DNA of 64,000 nucleotides, taken from Gordius sp. MW1. Taxonomy: Eukaryota > Nematomorpha > Gordioida > Gordea > Gordiidae. Below, one piece after another: positions 48,077 to 58,841 of the stretch. Location of the stretch: assembly GCA_964036665.1 (NCBI GenBank), contig OZ038532.1, positions 22,719,037 through 22,783,036 of the forward strand, written 5' to 3'. Under the pieces are notes generated by a model, which saw only the letters and a program-made list of their open reading frames with translations, searched no databases and was not told where the DNA came from. A program made the position numbers and the translations under genes. Within the stretch, counting starts at the first letter, position 1, and each line of letters starts with the position of its first letter.

Positions 48077-48886
48077 CATTTAAGGCAATAAAAAGTCAAG
48101 CAATTGTAATCTAACCCTGTAAAATTCAGTTAAAAAGTCAGAATGTAATATCAAATTCTTTTAAATTGTTTTAAATTAAGTCGATATTTAAAAAATTTGC
48201 ATAAAATTATATTTGAACTTTGTTTATTTATCCGATATTTCTTTATGTGACCCTAAAGTATAGTTAAAATATCTGATTCGTTATAGTTGTTTTTATTAGT
48301 GTTTTTTCGATTTCCTGACCACCCCATAGCCCTCCTTAAACCTTTTTTAGAAATTTGATATTTGGGCATAGGGGAATCCCCATGGCGAATTTGGTGATTA
48401 TAGCTGCTGGCGAAGTAGGTTTTTTTGATTATCCACAAATTTGACCACAACCACAAAAGTTTGAGGTTTTTGGTTACATTTTTCTGGTAGAAAATTTTAT
48501 AAGAATTAAAATGCACTAAAATTTACGAAGCTAGCACCAATACTTTTGAAATTATGGCAATGAAAGTAAAATTTGTAAAACGCACTCGAGCGTGATTTTG
48601 GCTATTTTAGCGTCCATAACTTAAAAAGTATTAGCCCAAAATGGCTAAAATTTTCAGAAATTATTATTTCCTATGGGGTCCACATTCTTACAAAAAATAA
48701 GCTCGATCTGAGATGGTGGGCCGAAAATCGTCTTTTTTTTGACGAAACGACATGGAATGGCCCAACAATAAAATAGTAGAAGTCATATAAAACAAGAACA
48801 AGTTCGTTATATAAACAATTTGTGATTTTACAGCTCCATTTTAGTCATTTGAAATTCTTAAATATAAAAATGGGGACACTTTAGGG

Positions 48887-48953
48887 GCGTAGTGGGTATA
48901 TGTTTAGGCTTTAAAGCAAGAGCTTGCCGGTTCGATACCGCCGGCGGCACTTA
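48887..48953 (+). promoter_or_regulatory. tRNA-like pol III promoter segment at the LINE 5-prime end
   Basis: ggggcgtagtgggtata (A-box-like) and gccggttcgataccg (B-box-like) are spaced as in a tRNA gene and followed by ggcggcac. It precedes the LINE endonuclease by about 150 bp. It could be an internal promoter of the LINE or a separate SINE that landed upstream. Confidence 0.45.
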
Positions 48954-49097
48954 TTTCAAACATAAAAACATCTCACATCGTCAACACGACTGTCAGGCCT
49001 GGATAGCCGAGCGTCGCCCCTGATCCAAGTGCTATATGAAAGTTGAGAATAATGAAAGCGCTAGGGTGTCCTCCGTAATCGACGCGGCCCGTATCAT

Positions 49098-49448
49098 GTG
49101 AATAGTCAACGAGGGTCACTACATCTTCGGAAAATGGATGTAGTTAAAAGTAGTTTACTAAAGACGAGATTGAGAGTGGGCTCGCTAAATGTTGGAACGG
49201 TGACTGCTAAATGCCGGGAAGTTGCTGACACCCTCAGCAAGCGACGGGTTGATATAGCGTGTATACAAGAAACAAGATGGAAAGGCGCAAAAGCAAGGAT
49301 GACACGTGAAGGCTATAAACTTTACTTCAATTGCCTCGAAACGAATAAAAATGGCGTGGCAATCATACTAACTTCACATCTGCAAGATAAAGTCATTGAG
49401 GTACGAAGAAAAAGTGGGCGACTCACGATTAGAAGGTCAAATGATTAA
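49098..49448 (+). pseudogene. LINE endonuclease domain
   Basis: TRLRVGSLNVGTVTAKCREV, KRRVDIACIQETRWKGAKAR and NKNGVAIILTSHLQDKV match the N-terminal half of the exonuclease-endonuclease-phosphatase domain of RTE-type LINEs; N and E of the metal site are present. A frameshift ends it near 49440, and the GDFN/DH half is found in decayed form after it (MNGHVGKTREGFER near 49570). Confidence 0.88.
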
Positions 49449-49905
49449 TGTAGTGTCAGGTTATGTTCCGCAAACAGGATGCACAGATAAAGAAAAGAAG
49501 GACTTTCGGGAAGAATTATATAAAACGCTGCGCATATACCCAGAGCCGAGATAGTTATAAATGGAGTGGATATGAATGGTCACGTAGGCAAAACAAGAGA
49601 AGGATTTGAACGGTACCAAAGTGGAAATGGATAGGGAGCGAGAAACGATGAAGGCGACGAAATATTGAAAATAGCCTTGACATTTGATTTGGTCAACACA
49701 AATACCTTCTTCAAAAAGAATGTAAATCACCTAATAACGTACAAAAGTGGGAATCGGTCTTGACAAAGAATGTACGCGATTGTAAATTTATACCAAGTGT
49801 TGCACCCAGAATAGACTTGTTGTGATGGCTATACCATCTCCAAGGCGAAAACACAAAAGCCGAAGAGATGAAATGGGAAAATCAAATGGTTCCGACTAAC
49901 CTAAA

Positions 49906-50869
49906 TTGAAAGATATTTACAGTGATCAAATAATTGAACGGCTGCAAATAAATGATCAGCAGAATGCTAACGATATGTGGAATAACATAGCTAACACGGG
50001 GCGATCAGTAGCGATATGTGTTCTAGGAGAAGGTAAACCAGGTATACAAAAAGATAAGGAGACATGGTGGTGGAACGAAGACGTGCAATGCCTAGTCAAG
50101 TTGAAAAGAAAGCTTTACAAATTATGGTCAAGCAACAGAAATGAAGAAACAAGATTTGCATATGTGAAAGCTAAAATGAGGCAAAACGTTGTGTACCCAA
50201 GGCTAAAACGTACGAGAATATGAATGCCAAGTTAACTAATAAAGAAGGGGAAAGAATGATCTACAAATCGCAAAGACCAGGGCAAGGAACTCAAAGGATG
50301 TGGGAAACGTGAAAACCATAAAGAGCAAGGAAGGCATCACTTTAACTCTGGACCATCAAATAAAAGTTAGAAGTGACAGAAGAAGAGGTTGACCAGGTGC
50401 TTAAAAAGATGACCATGGGTAGAGCGGTGGGACCTGATAATATACCTATGGAAAGTTTCAAAATGTAGGTGTGCATTCACCTACAAAGCTGTTTAACAAA
50501 ATACTTGCAAGTGGTATGATGCCTGATGAGTGGGGGGAAAGTTATGTTATACCAATCTAAAAATGAAGGGAGATGTACAAGAATGCAACAACTATCGGGA
50601 AATAGTTAACGAGTTAGAAGGTGTGGGAAAAGGTTATGGAAGCTAGACTTTGAAAAATCTCAATAGATGAAAGGCAATTTGGTTCATTCCTGGAAAGTCG
50701 ATTCAGATGCGATGCAAATATACATACACATACATGGTCTTAGACGACTTATGGAAATATATAAGGAAAAACAAAAGGATCTTCATATGTGTTTCATCGA
50801 TCTTGGGAACGCATTCGATAAAGTGCCAAAGCAGTTCATATGGAATAGCCTGAGTTTCAATGGTGTACC
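49906..50869 (+). pseudogene. LINE linker and N-terminal reverse transcriptase
   Basis: 49906-50223 is a helical linker (QNANDMWNNIANTGRSVAI, KETWWWNEDVQ). Near 50370-50460 EVTEEEVDQVLKKM then GRAVGPDNIPME, and at 50667-50869 a piece with LRRLMEIYKEKQKDLHMCFI and DLGNAFDKVPKQFIWNSL represent RT blocks before the active site. Frames change and stops occur between them. Confidence 0.8.
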
Positions 50870-51562
50870 CATAGACTAGATAGACTGCTCATCAGTGGCG
50901 TAAATGAGGGGGGGGGCGGGAAATCCCCCCTCCCCTGTTTTTGATTAATAACTCAATTAAATGGTTAAAATATTATAATTTAGTTACATCAAAGATTTTA
51001 AGACACTTACAAAAACCTAGAAACATAATATATACATTTAATTTGATTTAATTTTTGACAGAATGCGTTGTAAGAAAAAAAATTTCCCAGAATTCCCCCC
51101 CCCTCGTGAAAATCCTGCCTACGCGCCTGCTGCTCATCAACGCACAAAATTTGTACCCTTTTTTCCATCCTTTTGATGATAACATTGTAAAGTGGTGATC
51201 ATATAGAAATTAGTAATTTTCGCAAACTAAATAATCGTAAAAGGGTAAATAAAAAAATATTGAATTGGGTAGATGTCAAAAACAGCTTTTTAAAATAAAT
51301 ATCATTTACACAATAATAAAAATTAAAAATCTAAAAATACGATTAAAGTTCGTTTTATAATATAGCGCTACAAAATATTTTGTATAATATTAATTTATTG
51401 ATGTTCGTTTTAATTTATAAATTAGTGAGGAAGGTAAATTGACTGTTATAGAACAAAATTACATAGTTAAAATACACCAGATGCACTCTTTAAAATGGAG
51501 GAAAGTTTGACACACAATTAACCATATGCAACATATGGCATGAGCAGTCTATCTAGTCTATG
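50870..51562. mobile_element. 693-bp TIR element inserted in the LINE
   Basis: Its inverted ends, catagactagatagactgct (start) and agcagtctatctagtctatg (end), are flanked by a perfect 8-bp duplication ggtgtacc (50862-50869, 51563-51570). The interior is AT-rich without coding and itself hosts a MITE at 50893-51129. The 8-bp duplication suggests hAT. Confidence 0.9.
50893..51129. mobile_element. hAT-type MITE nested inside the 693-bp element
   Basis: It starts cagtggcgtaaatgagg and ends ggattttcacgagg in inverse (ctcgtgaaaatcctgcc) plus tacgcgcctg. Perfect 8-bp duplication ctgctcat (50885-50892, 51130-51137). Same family as the MITE in RNPS1 intron 3, in opposite orientation. Confidence 0.92.
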
Positions 51563-51645
51563 GGTGTACCCGACGCCTATATAATGTTAATAAAGGATAT
51601 GTATAGAAACCCAAAAACCAAAGTTCGGACATCCAGTGGTACATC

Positions 51646-53271
51646 TAGTGTTTCGATCTTGTCTCGTCTCGGTCTCGAAAACAAAATCTCGTCTCGTCTC
51701 GGGATAGATTATGAAAATCTCGATCTCGTCTCGGTCTAGAAAAATCTCGACGTCTCGACGAGAATTCTCGTCTCGACTTTAAAATAAATATATACGGAAT
51801 AAAACTTTCTTCTGTTTTATTAAAAATATTAAAAAAGTGTTAAAAAATCCAAATGGCAAATTTTGATATTTTTTAAAAAATTTTAATGCACAAACTTTTT
51901 AAAGATCTAGCGGGACACGACATCCCATTGACAATATAAAAATATAAATTAATTCATAAAAATAATATATTCTATGGAAAGTTCAGACTAAAAGACTATA
52001 AATAAATTTGAAGTATAAAAAATTAAATTTAATTGTTCTAGCAAATTATAAAATTTGTATCAAATTTACTGTTTTTGTCAACTATAAATAGACTTAATAA
52101 ATAATACGTTCGCTTATAGTTGACTTAGTTACATAATTGAGCAAATTGAGACCCTTTATTAACCCTGGCTAAAGCTTCTTTATAGACTAAGTCTATTGTT
52201 ACCATCATCAATTATATCCCATAGTGTTTATTGCATGTTTACTATAGCGTTATAAACCATAAAGTGCGAGTGATTTTTAATGATAAGATAATTATTTACA
52301 CAATTAATAACTAGATGCACATATCAAGACGTTGTAAAAACAACAATAAAAGCAACATTATTATAGGATTAAGATAAGGTTTTAAACTTTAAATTGCACG
52401 TATTTAAATTTATGACAGAAATCATTATAATCAAATTTATATCCAAATAATTACCTTCCAATTTTAACTAACTTTGCCATTAAATAGTTATTTATCAAAT
52501 ACAGTATAGATTCGTGTATTTATTTTATATTGCACCATTATGGAAATATAATAAATTTAAATGCACCTGCCAACCCAGCGTATAATGTGAAAAGTAATGC
52601 ATATGACAAAACTATGTATTCACATGATGTCTTATTAAAATTCAAAAATTTGGGAGGTATACTATTAGTTGAAGCATTAAAACTTCTAAAAATTGATGAT
52701 TTAGATTTAATCTATTACGGTGTCATTAAATACTCTATTGTACTTTTAAAATCGTTAAGCGGGTGCTCAAAAATCTACACCATAGTTTAACTTGCTTAAT
52801 TATTCAAACTGATTGACCACCAATTTATAATTACCACATTATGCAGGATGAGTAACTGCAAAATATAAATATGCTTTAGTAATATTTACTATTCCATCAG
52901 AATTCATTCTTAGCCCAAAATTTTGTAATATTTAATAATGCTATGAATACAAATATGTGAGAAAGATATTATAAAACCATTAACATACCCTATGGGTCAA
53001 CCTTACTTAGGTAAAGGATTGCTAAATTTTAAATTTTTTGCAAAAATATATAATATTTACTATACTTAGGAATTTTTTAATATCAAATATATTCCATACA
53101 TACTGATTTACACTTAATACCTTAAATGTTTTACTAAAATCTAACGATTAATAAAAAGCCGAGATTTCGCCGAAAAAATCTCGTCTCGTCTCAACATCAA
53201 AATTCTCGTCATCTCGACTCCATTCGAGACGAGACGAGACCGAGATTTTTCTCGGCTTTTCCGCATCACTA
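51646..53271. mobile_element. 1626-bp hAT-like element inserted in the LINE
   Basis: Its ends tagtgtttcg and gcatcacta, with gtctcgtctcg-type repeats at both sides (51657-51775 and 53165-53255), are flanked by a perfect 8-bp duplication ggtacatc (51638-51645, 53272-53279). The interior is AT-rich; an 86-codon frame at 52530-52790 has no recognisable domain. Size and duplication fit a non-autonomous hAT. Confidence 0.88.
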
Positions 53272-53279
53272 GGTACATC

Positions 53280-53987
53280 CAAGGGATTCAGTCTAAATGT
53301 CGGTGTGCATTAAGGATCGGTCCCTAGTCCTTTGCTCTTCATAACAATAATGGATTCGATATCGAAGGACCTCAAACGCGAATCACCTTGGGCAATGCTC
53401 TTTGCGGATGATATAGTGCTGTGCGCAGGCTCAAATGTAGATTTAGCAGAGGAGGTAAAAGTTTGGATGGAGCGAATTGGAAGCAAAGGCCTTAGGGTCA
53501 ACCGAGATAAAACTGAATATGTATGCTTGGAGTCGGGGAGAAACACACCTGCAAATCGATGACTGGTATAAGCAGTAGAAAGGAATTCAAATATCTTGGT
53601 TCTAGGGTACAATGTGATGGGGGTGTGGAAAACGAAATTAAGGAAAGAATAAACGCAAGCTGACTAAAATTCAGGGAGTTGAGTGGTGTCTTATGTGACA
53701 GACATATAACACTCAAATTGAATGGACGGTTATATAAGACCGTTATTGTACCCACGGTATTATATGGAGCGGAAACCTGGGCAATTAAAGCAAAAGAAGA
53801 GCAAAGTTTGGCTTCAATGGAGATGCGAATATTAAGATGGATTTTAGGAATAAGCAAAAAGGACCATTTAAGGAATCAAGACATAGGTAAACTAAATGTA
53901 GTTCCGATTCAGAGAGAGGTGGTAAGAATTGAAATGGTATGGCCTTTTGAGCATATACATACAAAATATATGCATATCCTAACCTAA
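53280..53987 (+). pseudogene. LINE reverse transcriptase active site and C-terminal part
   Basis: 53332-53562 carries SPWAMLFADDIVLCAGSNVD, with the catalytic FADD box intact, and GLRVNRDKTEYVCL. 53679-53987 carries LYKTVIVPTVLYGAETWAIK and RILRWILGISKKDHLRN, the usual C-terminal region of RTE-type proteins. A frameshift near 53560 separates the two. Confidence 0.88.
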
Positions 53988-54050
53988 TTAAGCATTGGCT
54001 ATCAATATAAATATTATTATGGTTATTTATCCTATCCTATATAAATATAT

Positions 54051-54920
54051 ATAAAATTTTTAATTCATCTGAAGTGAATAATAATCTCTAGATGATATTT
54101 TGAATTTGTCCTGTAGATGAAAACGTCTCATCATAGCTATAATGATGTAGAGCACTGGCGTTGCCCAAGCCGGCCTCCCTTTGCATAAATAAAAATTTTA
54201 TTATGATTTGAATAAAATATTAAATGATTAAAAGTATTTATAGTCACTAAAAGACTAAGACACTTGTAAATACCTTAAAAACTAATATAATGTATACCTT
54301 TAATTTTTAAATAAATTTTCGGCAAAAAGCTTTAACCACACCTTTTTGTCTTCCCAACAGCTCATGCATTAATGATCATAGTTTTTCCTTACTCAAGAAA
54401 GCTTATTTAAAAAATAGGATTTCATGACATCTATGAAATGAATTTGTAATATTAACAAATCATGCTCCTACTTCAGGTTAAATCTCACATTAATACTTTA
54501 ATCATTCATATTTGCTAAAATTGTCTAGAACAGATTAAGGTCTAATAATTAAATTGCCTAGCAAGACCCCCCAAACCCTTCTAAAAGTCCCGGCCATGCC
54601 CAAATCAATAAAGCTGTCCGAACAGCCGTGTCCAAAATAATGATTTTAGATTTCTTGCATTATTTTTGTCATATTTTTGATATAATTTTTGAAGTTTTTA
54701 AATAAAAAAGTGACAAAAAAACATTAAACTATATAAACAATGTCATTAAGCCCGCATTAACCCAATCTTGTTATGGTGGCCGTCCATGCTTACTGTCAGG
54801 CCTCTAGCCCGAGAGGGCTCGGCAGCGGTCCCGACTTTGCAACAAAGGGTGTAAGGAATGATGTGCGTAATATTAAATTTTTACAGGTGCTATAGTATGA
54901 TACGGTATATAAAAAAGTCT
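54051..54920. other. Intergenic stretch with unassigned repeat edges
   Basis: Contains gcactggcgttgcccaagcc (54151) and cccggccatgcccaa (54590), which may be edges of a further MITE but do not pair well. A GC-richer patch at 54775-54850 (gcccgagagggctcgg hairpin) is unassigned. No gene seen. Confidence 0.35.
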
Positions 54921-55100
54921 TATTAGACCAAAATTGCTCCCCTCTTGTTGCGATCCCCTACCCGGGCCCGTACAAAATTTAATTTAACGACACTGATTCG
55001 GCCCGACCTGTAGACCATACAGGCCGGATTTTTGTCATCTTTCTCTTTTTTATTTTGAAACGCCCCCCCTTTAAAGGAATCCTGGCTACGCGCCTGCTTT
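54921..55100 (-). repeat. hAT MITE end fragment (CAGGCGCGTAGCCAGG family)
   Basis: Read on the minus strand it starts caggcgcgtagccaggatt, identical in pattern to the MITE in RNPS1 intron 3. The opposite end and a duplication are not found. The 60-codon frame here is the spurious translation this repeat family commonly yields. Confidence 0.65.
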
Positions 55101-55116
55101 TGCAAATAAAAGTTAG

Positions 55117-55524
55117 CATGAGGGGTAGGCAGAAAGGGGGGGGGGCGGCTGCCCCCCCCCCTAATTTAAAAAAAAAATTTCAATACAAAAACCCTAACAA
55201 ATTAAAAAAATTATGTTTTGCCCCCCCCCCCTAATTAGCCGGAGGGGGACAGCCGGACCCCCTGCCCCCCCCCTAATTTGCCAGAGGGGGCAGGGAGTCT
55301 GGCTGCCCACACTGCCTAATTTAGGGCAGTTGCTTCTTTTTTTGCTCTCAGGAAAATTTTTGGATAGTGGAGACGTTTTTTTTGCTCTCAGGGAAATTTT
55401 TGGATGTCGAGACCTTTATTTTTTTTTGTTCTCAGGAAAATTTATGGATGTCGAGACCTTTTGCTCTCAGGGAAGAAAAATTTCTGCCCCCCCCCCCCTA
55501 ATTTAAAACCTGGGTACGCCCATG
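55117..55524. mobile_element. hAT-type MITE of the CATGGGCGTA family, copy 3
   Basis: Starts catgaggggtaggcag, ends cctgggtacgcccatg, with a perfect 8-bp duplication aaagttag (55109-55116, 55525-55532). It contains poly-G/poly-C runs and three to four copies of ctcaggaaaatttttggat. The 97-codon frame across it is not a gene. Confidence 0.92.
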
Positions 55525-55857
55525 AAAGTTAGCAAAGTTGTTAATTTATTAATGTTGACGCTATTAAAATTAAAGAATGTGATTATTATACAATCTAAGA
55601 ATATCATATTCTTAAGCAAATTTGGAAGGCAGAATTTATACTAAATAATTGGGCCAAATTAATTCTTCAATACCATATATTTACTTTAACGACTTTAACG
55701 GTATATTAGTACCATTTTGACAGTTTTTTTATGTTAGGTCTGCCTTCTTTTTCTAAAATTCGAACAAATTTAAAATCAGTTTACAACTTGTACATCAACT
55801 TTTTTGATAAAATGGGCGTAGGCTATAATTAATATTATATCATTGTTTAAGGATAAT

Positions 55858-57219
55858 ATGGAACCAAGATTAATTCATAAAAAGAAAAAAGTAGCCCTAT
55901 TATTAGCATACTCTGGAATAAATTACTATGGAATGCAAATGTACACAACAGTTTAACTTAAGTTAAATATAATTTAGTAACAAAGAGGTACCAACTATAG
56001 AGCAAGAATTAATTAAAGCTCTCGTCCAAAGTTCTTCCATACCCTTGGAACATGGGATAGATATGTTTAAAATGAAATTTCAGAGAGCAGCACGCACTGA
56101 CAAGAATGTTTCTGCTCTCGGCCAGGTTTGCTCTCTGAAGATAAGTCAAACAATGCTTTTATGATATATATGTGTAATATACATAATCATATTTTAATAT
56201 TATATTATTATACATGAGGGTTATGTCAAACACTGTGGATTCTATTAATGCTCACCTTCCACCCACCATAAAGGTTTTGGGTACTATTTCTGATTATTAT
56301 TTCATTGTTATAATAGATATTATAAGGGTTACACAAGGATTTAATAGCAAAATATCATGTTCTTCAAGAACATATGAATACCTTATGCCTACCTATGGAT
56401 TTGTTCCAGCAGAATTAGTAATTTTAATAAGCGCTTCTTACAAATTTAGGTCAATAATTTAGATCCATATTGGTACAGAATTGAGGGTATATAAATGATC
56501 AAATTCATAAATCTATATATGCTTAGAAAAAACGCTAGCTTCAGTACGTAGGTGTTTTTCATTATACAAAGGATCACATAATTTTCATAATTTTACAAGT
56601 GGAAAGTATTTTTAATATCTTTTTGTAAATTTATGTATAAGGAGTCATTCAGATAGAAGTTCTATTCGTTATATAATGGAAACTGAAGTAATTTGCACAA
56701 GCACTCATGAGATAAAATTATAATTTAATGGACTATTAGGTGTCAGAGCCATTTATGCAACAAGACATTGAATTTGTCAAAATAACAATTAAAGGGCAAA
56801 GCTTTATGTTACATCAAATTCGCAAAATGATAGGTAATATTGAAATTCTTTATAATATTTTACAGTTTTAAGGGCTAGTGATGGCAGCCACAAGACAATT
56901 AATTGAAGAAGAGGATATATATAAAACTTGGTTACCTGAAAAGACAAATGTACCAAAAGCACCGGGATTAGGTCTTGTACTTAGGGAGGTACTTGTATGA
57001 TATTTAAAGCCTTTAAATCTGGCTAAAAATAGGTTTATTATGATTGGTATAACAAAAAATTTAAAGATGATACTTCCAAAGATTCCCTGACATTTGACAA
57101 ATACAAAGTATTTATAACTTTTTATGTCTATTCTAATATTTAAGGAAGTTATATCCGAATTCGCTAATAAGTATGTCTATGAGCATATTATAAAGACAGA
57201 AAAGGAACAAAAAATGTAA
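55858..57219 (+). CDS. PUS1: tRNA pseudouridine synthase, PUS1/TruA type
   Basis: Eleven exons: 55858-55940, 55978-56139, 56219-56280, 56317-56417, 56450-56486, 56545-56605, 56642-56687, 56740-56833, 56873-56988, 57033-57107, 57145-57219. They join to 303 codons plus TAA. Motifs in order: [16 protein letters not shown]; then [20 protein letters not shown], with the catalytic aspartate of [39 protein letters not shown]; then [20 protein letters not shown], the conserved C-terminal motif; and a lysine-rich tail. The enzyme isomerises uridines in tRNA (positions 27/28 and others in the PUS1 branch), in nucleus and mitochondria. Ten introns of about 32-90 bp. Nine are GT-AG; intron 2 (56140-56218) fits only if it is GA-AG. 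At about 300 residues it is shorter than vertebrate PUS1, lacking a mitochondrial leader. It could be a PUS1-like paralogue. Confidence 0.9.
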
Positions 57220-57376
57220 GATATTAATTTGCGATATGTGTTTAAGCTCTGCATCTTATCTCTTTAATTACTCTTTATTAAATGTAAAGCAATTTTTGCA
57301 CAATTTATATTTATTCACACAAAAATTTCCCTAAAATTTTCTGCACAAATTGCACCTGCTTCAGTTGTATGATTAA

Positions 57377-58806
57377 CACTCCGTCGGTCGGGTCTAAAAT
57401 GCTATCACGGATGGTATTTGGGGTCATAATTACCCCAGACTTTAAATAGCTATAACTTCCATGTTTTATAATATAAACTTGTCAAAATTTGCAAGAATAA
57501 TATTTCAACTCTTATACGTTCATTAATATATTAATTTGGCTATTTGATCAAATGGTTGAAATTTTATATCTATATTTAGAACAACCCCCAAAATTTTTCC
57601 CCTAATGACTATTTTGCCTCATACCCAAAAAACTATATTATATTTTATGGTTTAATTTATAAGATCTTATAAAAGAAGGTTGAAACTATAAATGTAGAAA
57701 ATTTGGTAAAAAATAACCCAAAAACAAAAAAAATAGAGATGTTCAAACTTAGGCAATTTTTGGCTTTTAATATTTTAAGGCAAAAAAGTTACTATTGGTC
57801 TCAACTCATACTTTTATAGATTTAAATGTTATTTTATAAAAATTTTCATATAGATTCATAATAAAAGATCAAAATTAATGAAAAAAACTTAAATGAAAAT
57901 GTTGTATAGGAATTTTATGAGGCTATAAAAATAGTTACATATACATTTTTTACATATATTTATATAGTCATAAATTTGCTAAATTTCACTCTACTCTTAA
58001 TTATTTCATCTATAATAAGTAATTTAAAAGAGAAGTTTTGGTTGCCCATCCATATGGCTTTACTCCAGGTAAATGAAATACACAATTCTATTTTGTTCTA
58101 ATATTTTTATTAGGACAATTTTTGTGGCACTTAGTATTCATTTGAAATATATCATATAATAAAAGCTAAGTTATTTCCTATAAAAGTAACTAACTTTGTT
58201 AGGGATATCAATTAACTCTTCTTATCTTAATCTCCTGTTAACTCATTCACAGATTCATGACTATTCAGTATATGTAATCATAGAATTATCAAAAACTTGA
58301 TAAAATGTTATAACTTTTATGTTCATATACCATCTTCAGACAAAGAACTATAAAAAAAACTGCACTTTTTAATATTAGACTTATTAAAAAATCAAAAAAT
58401 GCAATAAAAATCACACAAATAAGCACTTTGAATTACCACGAGGAAAAATTAACATTTGAAAATAGAGTTTAAAATTTGAATATTTTCAATAAAAAGAAAT
58501 GTATACAAAAAAATTTTTCACAAATGGGTTTACGATAATGGGTTTTAATAATATATTTCAAAAAAAAATGTTTAAAAATTTTTTTTGTTCATATTATGGA
58601 AGGTGGGGTCGTGGAAGACCCCGGGCATCTAAAACACGCTGTATCTTAAAAACTATTGGATAAAAACTAGCCAAATTTTGCAGAGATATTCTAGGGTAAA
58701 TTTTGTTAAGCTACTGAAAAAATGAAATTGTAATATTCACTAATTATTTTTGTACAGCGTTTTAAACGGCTTGGGGTCATTATGACCCCACCCGACCGAC
58801 GGAGTG
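57377..58806. mobile_element. TTAA-flanked piggyBac-like element, non-coding
   Basis: The 1430-bp unit has inverted ends cactccgtcggtcgggt and acccgaccgacggagtg, each next to TTAA (57373-57376, 58807-58810). Inside both ends is ggggtcat..., as in many piggyBac-like elements. No transposase frame. The TTAA rule is shared by Kolobok, so the superfamily is probable, not certain. It starts about 155 bp after the PUS1 stop. Confidence 0.85.
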
Positions 58807-58841
58807 TTAATTTCGATTGTCATATTTAACAAAATGTACGT

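Larger units (their letters stand above)
44214..48763 (-). mobile_element. Long-TIR DNA transposon, GGGCCATTCC family, with decayed transposase
   Basis: The ends gggccattccatg and catggaatggccc are inverted and flanked by a 4-bp duplication aaca (44210-44213, 48764-48767). The similarity between ends continues inward for hundreds of bases (45240-45780 versus 48100-48640) once later insertions are removed. The inside holds a minus-strand decayed transposase (45922-46712). Two younger elements have invaded it: 44344-45225 and a hAT at 46894-48076. I cannot place it in a named superfamily with certainty. Confidence 0.8.
48880..54050 (+). mobile_element. RTE-like non-LTR retrotransposon, broken and invaded
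   Basis: It begins with a tRNA-like 5-prime segment (about 48887-48953). The coding region gives an apurinic-type endonuclease (49098-49448) and RT parts (50667-50869, 51571-51637, 53280-53562), and a C-terminal segment (53679-53987) ends it. The element is interrupted by 50870-51562 and 51646-53271. Excising both and one duplication copy each restores a continuous coding order. Even so, stops and frameshifts remain, so it is inactive. The 3-prime end is approximate. Confidence 0.85.

Noticed and set aside
54923..55105. 60-codon minus-strand ORF starting MQKQARSQDSFKGG
   Set aside because: Known kind of spurious peptide from a hAT MITE end.
55213..55506. 97-codon frame rich in proline
   Set aside because: It lies entirely within a hAT MITE with poly-C runs and 8-bp target duplications.
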